A DNA stretch of 64,000 nt, taken from assembly GCF_048269205.1 (NCBI RefSeq), contig NZ_JBLXJC010000001.1, positions 124,001 to 188,000 on the forward strand, in the 5' to 3' direction. A model generated the notes under the pieces. It worked only from the letters and a program-made list of their open reading frames with translations. It did not search any database and was not told the origin of the DNA. Origin of the DNA: Emcibacter sp048269205 (GTDB taxonomy: Bacteria > Pseudomonadota > Alphaproteobacteria > Sphingomonadales > Emcibacteraceae). This document shows, in pieces, positions 50,547 to 59,733 of the stretch (position 1 is its first letter; each line of letters starts with the position of its first letter). Made by a program: the position numbers and the translations under genes.

Positions 50547-53492
50547 ATGAGTGCAGAACCAGAAACCGAAGGTCTTTTTAGCGGCTCCAGCGGAGCCTTT
50601 GTGGAAGAACTCTTTCTTCGTTATTCCCGGGATCCCAACAGTGTGGATCCGTCCTGGCAGACGTATTTCCAGGAACTCGCTGCCGATGCCCAGGCATTGA
50701 TGCAGGCGGGCAAGGAAAGGACCTCGGCCTCCTGGTCGCGAAGCGACTGGCCGCAGACCGGCAATGGAGCGGAAAGCTATATTGACGCTCTCGATCCGGG
50801 ATACGAGCCTCCTGCCGCACCGAAGAAAAAGCCGGCTGCCGGCGGTGCGTCGGAAGAGGAAATCCGTTCTGCGACTCTTGATTCAATCCGTTGCCTGATG
50901 ATGATCCGCACCTACCGGGTGCGTGGTCATCTGATGGCCCGGCTTGACCCCCTTGAACTGACGGAACGGGCCTATCATCCGGAACTCGACCCGGCCACTT
51001 ACGGCTTCGGGGAAGAGGACATGGATCGTCCCATCTTTCTCGACAATGTGCTGGGGCTGGAGACCGCCACCGTGCGCGAGGTTCTGGAAATTGTCAAAAG
51101 AACCTATTGTTCCTCTGTCGGTGTGGAATTCATGCACATCAACGAACCCGAGGAAAAGGCCTGGATCCAGAGCCGTATCGAGGGCCGGGACAAGGAAATT
51201 CATTTTACCAATGAAGGCAAGATGGCCATTCTCCAGAAACTGACCGAGGCGGAAGCCTTCGAACAGTATCTGGCCAAAAAATATATCGGCACCAAGCGCT
51301 TTGGTCTGGACGGCGGCGAGGCCCTGATTCCCGCCCTTGAAGGTATTATCAAGACTGGCGGACATAATGGTGTGCAGGAAATTGTCATCGGCATGCCGCA
51401 CCGGGGGCGCCTCAATGTGCTTTCCAGCGTGATGGGCAAGCCTTACCGGGCGATTTTCCACGAATTCCACGGCGGGTCTTCCAACCCGGACGATGTGGAA
51501 GGCTCCGGCGATGTGAAATACCATCTGGGTGCTTCCTCGGACCGTGAGTTTGACGGCAATACGGTGCATCTGTCGCTGACCGCCAACCCGTCCCATCTGG
51601 AAGCGGTGAATCCGGTGGCGCTCGGGAAGACCCGCGCCAAGCTGGCCCAGCGCAGCGATCGGGAAGGAACATCGGTTCTGACCTTGTTGATGCACGGCGA
51701 TGCGGCTTTTTCCGGGCAGGGTCTTGTGGCCGAATGTTTTGCACTGAGCGGCCTCAAGGGCTATCAGACCGGCGGGACCATCCATGTGGTGGTGAACAAC
51801 CAGATAGGCTTTACCACCTCGCCACATTATTCCCGTTCCTCCCCCTACCCGTCCGACATGGCCAAGGCCATCCAGGCGCCGGTGTTTCATGTGAACGGGG
51901 ATGACCCGGAAGCGGTGGTCTATGTGATGAAAATCGCCACCGAATTCCGCCAGACCTTCAAATCTGACGTGGTGGTTGACATTTTCTGTTATCGCCGTTT
52001 CGGCCATAACGAGGGTGATGAACCCATGTTTACCCAGCCGCTGATGTACAAGCGGATCAGGAATCATCCGAGTACACGGAGCCTGTATGCCGAGCGTCTT
52101 GTGCGCGAAGGCCTGCTCACCCAGGAAGAAGCGGACAATATGCTGCAGGATTTCCATCGTTTTCTGGATGTGGAAATGGAAGCTGCCGGTGGTTACAAGC
52201 CGGACAAGGCGGACTGGTTCGGTGGCCGCTGGAGTGGCCTGGAGCGCCCGGATGATGATCTGCGACGTTCCGCCGGTACCGGTGTGGACACGGCAACCCT
52301 GCGGGAAGTCGGCCGGGTGCTGACCGATGTGCCGGAAGGTTTTTCCGTGCACCGGACCCTGCAGCGCGGCCTTGACGCCAAGGCGCAAATGTTCGAAAGC
52401 GGTGAGGGGATTGACTGGGCAACGGCCGAGGCTCTGGCTTTCGGCACGTTGATCCGGGAAGGCCACAGCGTTCGCCTGTCCGGCCAGGACAGCCAGCGCG
52501 GCACCTTCTCCCAGCGTCACTCCGTTTTTGTCGACCAGGAAACCGAAGAGCGTTACACACCGCTCCGGGCGCTGGCCGATATGGAAGAGGGGCCGGCGAC
52601 TTTTGAGGTGATCGACAGCGCCCTTTCCGAAATGGGTGTGCTTGGTTTTGAATATGGCTATTCCCTGGCGGAACCCAATACACTGACCCTTTGGGAGGCC
52701 CAGTTCGGTGACTTTGCCAATGGCGCCCAGGTCATCATCGATCAGTTCATTTCCTCTGGCGAAGCCAAATGGCTGCGTATGAGTGGTCTTGTGATGCTTT
52801 TGCCGCACGGCTATGAGGGCCAGGGGCCGGAGCATAGTTCCGCACGCCTGGAACGTTATCTTCAGGCCTGCGCCGAGGACAACATGCAGGTGGCCAACTG
52901 TACGACACCGGCCAACTATTTCCATATCCTGCGTCGTCAGATGAAGCGCAAGTTCCGAAAACCGCTGATCATGATGACACCGAAATCATTACTGCGGCAC
53001 AAGATGGCTGTCTCCAGCCTGGATGAGATGGGCGCAGATACCGAATTCCACAGGGTTCTGTGGGACAATGCGGAATCCCATCCCGGCACCAGCATCCGCC
53101 TCAAGAAGGACAAGGATATCAAGCGGGTCGTGATGTGTACCGGCAAGGTCTACTACGAACTTCTTGAAGAGCGGGACCGGCGCAATCAGGATGATACCTA
53201 TCTCATGCGCGTCGAGCAGCTTTATCCTTATCCCAAAAATGCCGTAGCCGCCGAGCTGAAGCGATTTAAAAACCTTGAGACGGTGGTCTGGTGTCAGGAA
53301 GAGCCGAAAAACATGGGGGCCTGGAGCTTCATTGCGCCCTATATCGAGGAAACGCTGGAAGAGGTTGATGGCAAGCCGCAACGGCCGCTCTATGCCGGAC
53401 GCAAGCCGTCCGCCTCTACGGCGACAGGTCTCGCCTCACGCCACAAGGATGAACAGACAGCGCTGGTCGATCTTGCCCTGACGATTAAATAG
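50547..53492 (+). CDS. sucA: 2-oxoglutarate dehydrogenase E1 component
   Basis: Thiamine-diphosphate decarboxylase of the 2-oxoglutarate dehydrogenase complex. 981 residues. 'FVEELFLRYSRDPNSVDPSW' is the E1o N-terminal segment. Core motifs are 'IGMPHRGRLNVLSSVMGKPY', 'HGDAAFSGQGLVAECFALSG', 'NNQIGFTTSPHYSRSSPYPS' and 'RRFGHNEGDEPMFTQPLMY'. The start is uncertain: the ATG at 50547 gives the family-like N-terminus, but the strong AGGGAGGG lies 27 bases upstream, next to an in-frame GTG (50520), with a GCGGG-GAAT-CCCGC hairpin (50522-50535) between. Confidence 0.97.
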   Translation: MSAEPETEGLFSGSSGAFVEELFLRYSRDPNSVDPSWQTYFQELAADAQALMQAGKERTSASWSRSDWPQTGNGAESYIDALDPGYEPPAAPKKKPAAGGASEEEIRSATLDSIRCLMMIRTYRVRGHLMARLDPLELTERAYHPELDPATYGFGEEDMDRPIFLDNVLGLETATVREVLEIVKRTYCSSVGVEFMHINEPEEKAWIQSRIEGRDKEIHFTNEGKMAILQKLTEAEAFEQYLAKKYIGTKRFGLDGGEALIPALEGIIKTGGHNGVQEIVIGMPHRGRLNVLSSVMGKPYRAIFHEFHGGSSNPDDVEGSGDVKYHLGASSDREFDGNTVHLSLTANPSHLEAVNPVALGKTRAKLAQRSDREGTSVLTLLMHGDAAFSGQGLVAECFALSGLKGYQTGGTIHVVVNNQIGFTTSPHYSRSSPYPSDMAKAIQAPVFHVNGDDPEAVVYVMKIATEFRQTFKSDVVVDIFCYRRFGHNEGDEPMFTQPLMYKRIRNHPSTRSLYAERLVREGLLTQEEADNMLQDFHRFLDVEMEAAGGYKPDKADWFGGRWSGLERPDDDLRRSAGTGVDTATLREVGRVLTDVPEGFSVHRTLQRGLDAKAQMFESGEGIDWATAEALAFGTLIREGHSVRLSGQDSQRGTFSQRHSVFVDQETEERYTPLRALADMEEGPATFEVIDSALSEMGVLGFEYGYSLAEPNTLTLWEAQFGDFANGAQVIIDQFISSGEAKWLRMSGLVMLLPHGYEGQGPEHSSARLERYLQACAEDNMQVANCTTPANYFHILRRQMKRKFRKPLIMMTPKSLLRHKMAVSSLDEMGADTEFHRVLWDNAESHPGTSIRLKKDKDIKRVVMCTGKVYYELLEERDRRNQDDTYLMRVEQLYPYPKNAVAAELKRFKNLETVVWCQEEPKNMGAWSFIAPYIEETLEEVDGKPQRPLYAGRKPSASTATGLASRHKDEQTALVDLALTIK

Positions 53493-53545
53493 GCAAAGAC
53501 CGGCAGGCTATTGAAAAAGTTATAAAAGACGAAGGAGTTGGGCTA

Positions 53546-55069
53546 ATGGCCATTGAAATTCAGGTTCCGGCACTGGGTGAGTCCGTCACCGAAGCCACAG
53601 TCGGGAAATGGTTGAAATCCGTAGGTGATACGGTAGCCGTTGATGAACCGATCTGCGAACTGGAAACCGACAAGGTTGCCCTTGAAGTCAATGCGACCGC
53701 CGCAGGTGTGCTGTCTGAAATCATCGCCGAGGAAGGCGCCAATGTGGAAGTCGGCGCGGTTCTTGCCAAAATCTCAGAAAGCGGTGAAGCTGCGGCTTCT
53801 GCCCCGGCCCCGGCAGCCAAAAAAGAGGAAGCTCCGAAATCCGGCGGCGGCAGCCTGATGGAAGTTCACGTCCCGGCCCTTGGTGAATCAGTTACCGAGG
53901 CCACTGTCGGTAAATGGCTGAAGGCGGAAGGCGAGGCCGTGACCCAGGACGAGCCGATCTGTGAACTGGAAACAGACAAGGTGGCTCTGGAAGTCAATGC
54001 CCCGGTTTCCGGCGCCCTGGCGAAAATTGTTGCACCCGAAGGAGCGACCGTGGAGCTTGGCGCTCTGCTGGCGACCATCGACGGCGCATCACAGGGGTCT
54101 GCGGCACCCAAGGCTGCGGCACCTGCAGCGAAACCGGCCCCGGCTGCGGCAACGCCTTCTGTGTCGGCACCGGCCGGCGCAAATGTACGGGCTTCCGCGG
54201 CAGAAACAGCCAAGGAAAAAGGTATCGATATTTCCAAGGTGAGAGGGACCGGTGAAGGGGGTATGGTTACCAAGGCCGATGTGCTGGCCTATGCCTCTGG
54301 CGGCCAGGCTTCTGCGGCAGTTCCTGCCCAGGCGGCGGCTCCCGCTGCAGGGACTGAGGAAGGCGCCCTGCCCCGCGAGGAAGTGGTGCCCATGACCCGG
54401 CTACGCCGGACAATCGCCAAGCGCCTGAAGGACGCCCAGAACACGGCGGCCATGCTGACCACCTATAACGAGGTGGACATGTCTGCGGTCATTGCACTGC
54501 GCAACCAGTACAAGGAAGTTTTCGAGAAGAAACACGGCAGCCGTCTCGGCTTCATGTCTTTCTTCGTCAAGGCCTGCGTCCAGGCCCTCCGGGAAGTACC
54601 GGAAGTGAACGCGGAAGTTCGCGAAGATGCCATTCTCTATAAAAACTATTATGACATCGGCGTTGCCGCCAGCACACCGGCCGGCCTTGTGGTTCCGGTG
54701 GTGCGCGGCTGTGAAAATCGCAGTTTCTCGGAAATCGAGAATGAAATCGCCCGGCTCGGAAAGCGTGCCCGTGACGGCAAGCTGAGCATGGACGAGATGA
54801 CCGGCGGGACGTTCACCATTTCCAATGGTGGTATTTTCGGATCCCTGATGTCTTCCCCGATCCTGAATGCGCCCCAGTCCGGTATTCTGGGCATGCATGC
54901 CATCAAGGAGCGGGCGATGGTGGAAAACGGCCAGATTGTCGTCCGGCCGATGATGTATCTGGCGCTCAGCTATGATCACCGGATTGTGGACGGCAAAGGG
55001 GCCGTGACCTTCCTGGTGCGTGTGAAGGAAAATCTGGAAGATCCGCAGCGCCTGATTCTGGATCTCTAA
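53546..55069 (+). CDS. sucB: 2-oxoglutarate dehydrogenase E2 (dihydrolipoyl succinyltransferase), two lipoyl domains
   Basis: 507 residues. It has two lipoyl domains, lipoylated Lys43 and Lys145 (each in 'CELETDKVALEVNA'), joined by Ala/Pro linkers. A peripheral-subunit-binding domain follows ('RASAAETAKEKGIDISKVRG'), then the catalytic acyltransferase core with 'LGFMSFFVKACVQAL', 'GTFTISNGGIFGSLMSSPIL' and the catalytic 'SYDHRIVDGKGAV'. Most bacterial E2o proteins have a single lipoyl domain and about 400-420 residues. The two domains are nearly identical over 45 residues, which points to a fairly recent duplication or gene conversion. GAAGGAG upstream. Confidence 0.97.
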   Translation: MAIEIQVPALGESVTEATVGKWLKSVGDTVAVDEPICELETDKVALEVNATAAGVLSEIIAEEGANVEVGAVLAKISESGEAAASAPAPAAKKEEAPKSGGGSLMEVHVPALGESVTEATVGKWLKAEGEAVTQDEPICELETDKVALEVNAPVSGALAKIVAPEGATVELGALLATIDGASQGSAAPKAAAPAAKPAPAAATPSVSAPAGANVRASAAETAKEKGIDISKVRGTGEGGMVTKADVLAYASGGQASAAVPAQAAAPAAGTEEGALPREEVVPMTRLRRTIAKRLKDAQNTAAMLTTYNEVDMSAVIALRNQYKEVFEKKHGSRLGFMSFFVKACVQALREVPEVNAEVREDAILYKNYYDIGVAASTPAGLVVPVVRGCENRSFSEIENEIARLGKRARDGKLSMDEMTGGTFTISNGGIFGSLMSSPILNAPQSGILGMHAIKERAMVENGQIVVRPMMYLALSYDHRIVDGKGAVTFLVRVKENLEDPQRLILDL

Positions 55070-55089
55070 GGGTTAAGAGAGGAAATTTT

Positions 55090-56496
55090 ATGAGCGATAC
55101 TTATGACGTTGTTGTCATCGGCGGTGGCCCGGGCGGTTATGTGGCTGCGATCCGCGCGGCCCAGCTCGGCTTGAAGACAGCCATTGTGGAGAAACGCGGC
55201 GCGCTTGGTGGTACCTGCCTGAATGTGGGCTGCATCCCCTCCAAGGCGCTGTTGCATGCTTCCGAGCTGTATGAGGAAGCCGAACACGGTATGGAAAAAT
55301 TCGGGGTGAAAACCGGCAAGGTTTCCCTCGATTTGGACGCCATGATGGAACATAAGTCCAGTACCGTTACCGAGCTGACCAACGGTATTGCCTTCCTGAT
55401 GAAGAAAAACAAGATCGTCTATCTGGAAGGCACCGGCACTGTCAAATCCGCTGGGGAAGTCAGTGTCAAGCTGAACAAGGGTGGTGAGGAAACGCTCAAG
55501 GCCAAAAACATTGTCATCGCGACCGGTTCCGATGTGGCAAGCCTGCCGGGGATCGATATTGATGAGAAACAGGTGATCTCCTCCACCGGTGCGCTGTCCC
55601 TGCCCAAGGTGCCCAAGCATCTTGTGGTGATCGGCGGCGGTGTGATCGGGCTGGAACTGGGGTCCGTCTGGCGCCGGCTTGGCGCCGAAGTGACCGTTGT
55701 CGAATATCTGGACCGTATTACGCCGGAAATGGACGGCGAGGTCTCCAAGAACTTCCAGCGCATCCTGAAAAAACAGGGCATGAAGTTCATGACGTCCAGC
55801 AAAGTCACCGAAGTGAAGAAAACCAAAACCACCGTGACGGTTTCGGTGGAACCGGCCGCCGGCGGCGATGCCGAGAAAATCAAGTGTGATGCGGTTCTGG
55901 TGTCTGTGGGCCGCAGGCCCTTTACAGACGGTCTCGGCCTGAAAGAGGCCGGTGTTAACATGACCGACCGCGGTCAGGTGGAAATTGATGATCATTTCCG
56001 CACCAATGTACCCGGCATCTATGCCATCGGCGATGTGGTGCGTGGCGCCATGCTGGCCCACAAGGCCGAGGACGAGGGTGTGGCCGTGGCCGAGGTGATC
56101 GCGGGCTTTGCCGGACATGTGAATTATGACGCCATTCCGGGTGTGATCTATACCATGCCGGAAGTGGCCTCCGTGGGCAAAACCGAGGAACAGCTGAAAA
56201 AGGACGGTGTGGACTATGCCGTCGGCAAGTTCCCCATGTCCATCAACAGCCGCGCCAAGGCCAACGGCCAGACCGAAGGTTTTGTGAAAATCCTGACCGA
56301 CAAAGCCACCGACAAGGTCGTCGGTGCTCATATTATTGCTGCTGATGCCGGCAACATGATTGCCGAACTGGCGCTGGCGGTGGAAAAGGGACTGACGGCA
56401 GAGGACCTGGCCTATACATCACATGCCCATCCGACGGAAATGGAAGCGGTGCGCGAAGCCGCCATGGCCACCGAAGGCCGTCCGATCCATATGTAA
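55090..56496 (+). CDS. lpdA: Dihydrolipoyl dehydrogenase (E3)
   Basis: FAD-disulfide oxidoreductase that reoxidises dihydrolipoamide. The redox-active disulfide Cys43/Cys48 is in 'GGTCLNVGCIPSK'; 'VVIGGGPGGYVAAIRAAQLG' and 'VVIGGGVIGLELGSVWRRLG' bind FAD and NAD; the C-terminal catalytic His-Glu pair is in 'HAHPTEMEAVREA'. 468 residues. It is the last gene of the mdh-suc operon, 20 bases after sucB, followed by a terminator. Confidence 0.98.
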   Translation: MSDTYDVVVIGGGPGGYVAAIRAAQLGLKTAIVEKRGALGGTCLNVGCIPSKALLHASELYEEAEHGMEKFGVKTGKVSLDLDAMMEHKSSTVTELTNGIAFLMKKNKIVYLEGTGTVKSAGEVSVKLNKGGEETLKAKNIVIATGSDVASLPGIDIDEKQVISSTGALSLPKVPKHLVVIGGGVIGLELGSVWRRLGAEVTVVEYLDRITPEMDGEVSKNFQRILKKQGMKFMTSSKVTEVKKTKTTVTVSVEPAAGGDAEKIKCDAVLVSVGRRPFTDGLGLKEAGVNMTDRGQVEIDDHFRTNVPGIYAIGDVVRGAMLAHKAEDEGVAVAEVIAGFAGHVNYDAIPGVIYTMPEVASVGKTEEQLKKDGVDYAVGKFPMSINSRAKANGQTEGFVKILTDKATDKVVGAHIIAADAGNMIAELALAVEKGLTAEDLAYTSHAHPTEMEAVREAAMATEGRPIHM

Positions 56497-56508
56497 TTGC
56501 CTAATTAA

Positions 56509-56548
56509 AAATAAAAGCCGTATCCTCACCGGGCCGGCTTTTATTTTA
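56509..56548 (+). terminator. Rho-independent terminator after lpdA
   Basis: AAATAAAAGCCG (56509-56520) / CGGCTTTTATTTT (56535-56547) around a 14-base loop. It ends the TCA operon. Confidence 0.85.
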
Positions 56549-56607
56549 TGGCGATTTTGGAATTTAGAGGCTAACCTGTTGTCATCGTTATATTCTGTGG
56601 GGAGCCG

Positions 56608-56988
56608 ATGATCAAACTGTTCAGGAGAAAACAAAAACCGGATTTCCATCTGCTGTTCACCAACGGCGATGAGAGCCGTCGACATGCCTGTTTTTTGCAG
56701 CAGGAATTTGTCAGCATGTCAGCCGATCGGGGCAAAAGCGACAAAGTGGCCTATGTGGTCAGGCTTGAGCCGCCCCTGGCGCCCGGGGCTATCGGTCAGG
56801 ACCGCTCTGTTGAGCGGGTGGTTCTGCTGCCGCTGCATCAGGGACAGCGGCTGGACAGTTATCGGAATACCACATTCCGGAACCTGGGGGTGATGATTTT
56901 CGGGGGGCAGTATTTTGCCGTCAATAACAAGCACGAAAATATCGATGCCCTGCCCTATGTGTCTTCGGGGGTTATAGAGAGGCTCTGA
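56608..56988 (+). CDS. Hypothetical protein
   Basis: 126 residues, soluble, basic N-terminus ('MIKLFRRKQKPDFHLLFT'). The middle contains a hydrophobic-charged alternating core ('KVAYVVRLEPPLAPG', 'SVERVVLLPLHQGQRLD') suggesting a beta-rich fold; no motif or family recognised. GGGGAG lies 5-6 bases before the ATG, the best sign it is real. It stands alone between the TCA operon terminator and the leftward SulP gene. Confidence 0.6.
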   Translation: MIKLFRRKQKPDFHLLFTNGDESRRHACFLQQEFVSMSADRGKSDKVAYVVRLEPPLAPGAIGQDRSVERVVLLPLHQGQRLDSYRNTTFRNLGVMIFGGQYFAVNNKHENIDALPYVSSGVIERL

Positions 56989-57030
56989 CGGTAAACGGGC
57001 CTGACCCTGACCATATGCCACCGAAGCCCG

Positions 57031-58638
57031 TCAGGTGCTCTGGATATGCAGGTTTTCCGGTTTAATCAGATCCAGGAAGCCGATGCCCTGCAAAAGATCG
57101 CTGACCTCACCCTCTCCCAGCTTTACATATATGACGTCCCTTTTTTCCGGCACACCGCGCAGGATGCTTTCCATGCCCACCGCCAGGCTGATGTCCAGGG
57201 AGTCCACATCACTTAAATCCAGGGTAATTTTGTCATAGCTCGCAAGGGCCTCGTTGAGGAGTCTTGTGAGGTCCCTGTTGATGCTGTAGCTGAGTGAACC
57301 CGAGAGCCGGAGGGTGACACCCTTTCCACCATTTGCGGAGGTCTCCAGCTGGATGACATTGCTGTCGCCGGGCTGGGCTTCTTCGTTTTCCTCGAACAGA
57401 TGGATATGGCGGAGCTGGGCCTGGTTCATCATGCGGGAATAGATCATATGCGACAGAATCAGTCCGAGTCCGATGGCGGTCACCAGATCGGAAAAGACGG
57501 TCAGCAACAGGACCGCCAGCATCAGAAAAATCTTATCGCCGCGCCAGACTTTAAGCCGGCGGATGAAATCCCAGTCCAGGATATCCAGGCCCACTTTCAG
57601 CAGGATACCGGCCAGCACCGTCAGCGGGATATGGCTGGCCAGGTCGGCAGCAAACAGCACGATCAGAAGAAGTGTCATCGCATGCACCATGCCGGACAGG
57701 CGGCTTTGGGCGCCGGAATTGATATTGATCACCGTGCGCATGGTCGCGCCGGCCCCGGGCAGACCGCCCAGCAATCCGGCAAGGGCATTGCCGATCCCCT
57801 GTCCAATCAGTTCCCGGTCTGACTGGTGACTGGTTCTGGTCAGCCTGTCCGCGACGGTCGAGGTCAGCAGACTGTCGATGGAGCCCAGCAGGGCCAGCAT
57901 GAAGGCGCCGGTGACAATGCCCGGCAGGGCGCTGAAAGGAATGGAGATACTGGTCAGCGACGGCAGGCCGGTGGCAATCTCGCCGATGGTTTTAAGATCC
58001 GGGAACAGGAACACGGCAAGGGAGGTGCCGACAATCAGCGCCAGCAGGGTCGAGGGGACATAACGACTGATACTCTTTGGCGTGATCAGGGTAATGGCCA
58101 GGGACAGCGCACCGAGGCCAAGAGAAACCGGATCAAGATTTGTAATGGCACGGGGAATGGAGGTAATTGCATCGGGGATGCCCTGGTGGGCGGAATAGTC
58201 CCCCAGCACCGGCAGAAGCTCCATGATGATGATAATGCAGCCGATTCCTGACATGAAACCGGAAACCACCGGCATCGGTACATAGTTCACATAGGCGCCG
58301 AGCCTGAGTATGCCGAAAAGTCCCTGGAACAGTCCGGACAGGATAACAATGGTGAACAGAACATGGGGGTTGGCGCCGTAGCTGACCACCAGGCCGGCCA
58401 TGATCACTGTCATAGGGCCGGTGGGGCCTGAAATCTGCAGCGGGGTGCCGCCAAGCAGGCTGGCGAAAAAACCGAGGGTGATGGCGCCGTATAGTCCTGC
58501 GGTGGGACCAATACCGGAAGCGACGCCAAATGCCAGTGCCAGCGGCAGGGCGACAATGGCGGCGGTGACCCCGGCAAAAATATCCTGACGCAGGGCCGTG
58601 GAGGAACGGGGAATGACCTCCCTGAAAATATCTTTCAT
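57031..58638 (-). CDS. SulP-family anion transporter with STAS domain
   Basis: 535 residues from the ATG at 58638; the frame is open for 30 further codons upstream but the family N-terminus ('ALRQDIFAGVTAAIVALPLA') fits this start. About 12-14 membrane segments, including 'GLYGAITLGFFASLLGGTPL' and 'QISGPTGPMTVIMAGLVV', typical of SulP transporters of sulfate, bicarbonate or organic anions. The C-terminal STAS domain (last 110 residues) has 'GVTLRLSGSLSYSINRDL' and 'KITLDLSDVDSLDISLAVGM'. The substrate is unknown. Monocistronic; its 3' end is near the hypothetical gene on the other strand. Confidence 0.92.
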   Translation of the reverse strand: MKDIFREVIPRSSTALRQDIFAGVTAAIVALPLALAFGVASGIGPTAGLYGAITLGFFASLLGGTPLQISGPTGPMTVIMAGLVVSYGANPHVLFTIVILSGLFQGLFGILRLGAYVNYVPMPVVSGFMSGIGCIIIIMELLPVLGDYSAHQGIPDAITSIPRAITNLDPVSLGLGALSLAITLITPKSISRYVPSTLLALIVGTSLAVFLFPDLKTIGEIATGLPSLTSISIPFSALPGIVTGAFMLALLGSIDSLLTSTVADRLTRTSHQSDRELIGQGIGNALAGLLGGLPGAGATMRTVININSGAQSRLSGMVHAMTLLLIVLFAADLASHIPLTVLAGILLKVGLDILDWDFIRRLKVWRGDKIFLMLAVLLLTVFSDLVTAIGLGLILSHMIYSRMMNQAQLRHIHLFEENEEAQPGDSNVIQLETSANGGKGVTLRLSGSLSYSINRDLTRLLNEALASYDKITLDLSDVDSLDISLAVGMESILRGVPEKRDVIYVKLGEGEVSDLLQGIGFLDLIKPENLHIQST

Positions 58639-58776
58639 GGTATGAACAATCAATATAAGTAAAAAAACAGCATGTCGGAAAATGACAGGCAATGGCATAA
58701 TAATACTGTTGTTAGACTGTTTATACAATTAAATTGTGTGATAAAAAATAGTTCGGTACCGGCTACGACCTGACTG

Positions 58777-59733
58777 TCATTTGTCCCGGGCGCCCGGGTG
58801 GGTGTTATTATAGACATCCATCAGATAGGCGGTGTCCACATCGGTATAATGCTGGGTGGTGGCGAGAGAGGCGTGACCCAGAAGTTCCTGAATGGTGCGC
58901 AGGTCGCCACCGGCGGTGAGCAAATGGGTGGCGAAGCTGTGGCGAAGCGCATGGGGTGTGGCCGAGGGCGGCAGGCCAAGCGCTTCCCGTACTTTCTGAA
59001 CCGCAAGCTGTACTGTGCGGGCATTGAGCCGTCCGCCGCGCACACCGACAAACAGAGGTCCCTCGTCAAGGGGCCAGGGGCAGGCCTGACGATATTTTTC
59101 CACGGCTTTTTGCACGGCCGGAACCAGCGGCACAAGGCGTTCCTTATTGCGTTTGCCCAATACCCGGAGCATATCGTCTTCCGGCCAGTCTTCCACATTC
59201 AGGTTGAGTGCTTCCGAAATCCTGAGCCCGCTGCCATAAAGCAGGGTGATAACCGCCGTGTCCCTGATCGCGACCCAGTCGCCCGGAGAAATGGCGGAAA
59301 AGTCCCCCACTTCGGCCAGGGTGCGCCGGGCCGCTGCTTCGTCCAGCGGGCGCGGCAATCTTTTGGGCAGTTTGGGGGAGCGTACGGAATCAATATGATC
59401 ATTGAACAGGATATTGTTGCGTCGGCAGTACTTATAAAAGGCCCTGAGGGCGCTAAGGGCCCGGGCAATGGTCGCCGGACTGACATCATGTCGCCGCCGG
59501 TCCGCAAGAAAGGCCCTGAAATCCATGGCTTTCAGATCGGCCAGGTCCTGTTCTGTGGGAAAGTTGCCGAGATGACGGGTCAGGAAGGTCAGGAACTGCC
59601 CCAGATCCCGCATATAGGCCTCCAGGGTATGGGGGGAGACCCGCTTTTCCGATTTCAGATAGTCATGCCAGCCGCGCACCAGCGGGCGCAGTTTGGGGAA
59701 AATCAGTTCGTCGAGGGGGCCTGTTTCATCCAT
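58777..59733 (-). CDS. xerC: Tyrosine recombinase XerC
   Basis: 318-residue site-specific recombinase that resolves chromosome dimers with XerD at dif. The N-terminal SAM-like domain ('YLKSEKRVSPHTLEAYMRDL') is followed by the catalytic domain with Arg in 'LYGSGLRISEALNLN', 'LPPSATPHALRHSFATHLL' (His-x-x-Arg), 'ELLGHASLATTQHYTDVD' (His and nucleophile Tyr). The context beside a DUF484 gene supports XerC rather than XerD. Its start overlaps the end of the DUF484 gene by 31 bases, so the two are coupled. Confidence 0.93.
   Translation of the reverse strand: MDETGPLDELIFPKLRPLVRGWHDYLKSEKRVSPHTLEAYMRDLGQFLTFLTRHLGNFPTEQDLADLKAMDFRAFLADRRRHDVSPATIARALSALRAFYKYCRRNNILFNDHIDSVRSPKLPKRLPRPLDEAAARRTLAEVGDFSAISPGDWVAIRDTAVITLLYGSGLRISEALNLNVEDWPEDDMLRVLGKRNKERLVPLVPAVQKAVEKYRQACPWPLDEGPLFVGVRGGRLNARTVQLAVQKVREALGLPPSATPHALRHSFATHLLTAGGDLRTIQELLGHASLATTQHYTDVDTAYLMDVYNNTHPGARDK

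Noticed and set aside
50883..52925. A 680-codon open frame on the strand opposite sucA, and similar long frames opposite rimM/rpsP (24311-25906), leuC (26686-28377) and lpdA (55066-56331)
   Set aside because: They lie exactly antisense to strongly conserved genes, have low-complexity His/Gly/Gln-rich translations typical of GC-rich shadow frames, and show no motifs.
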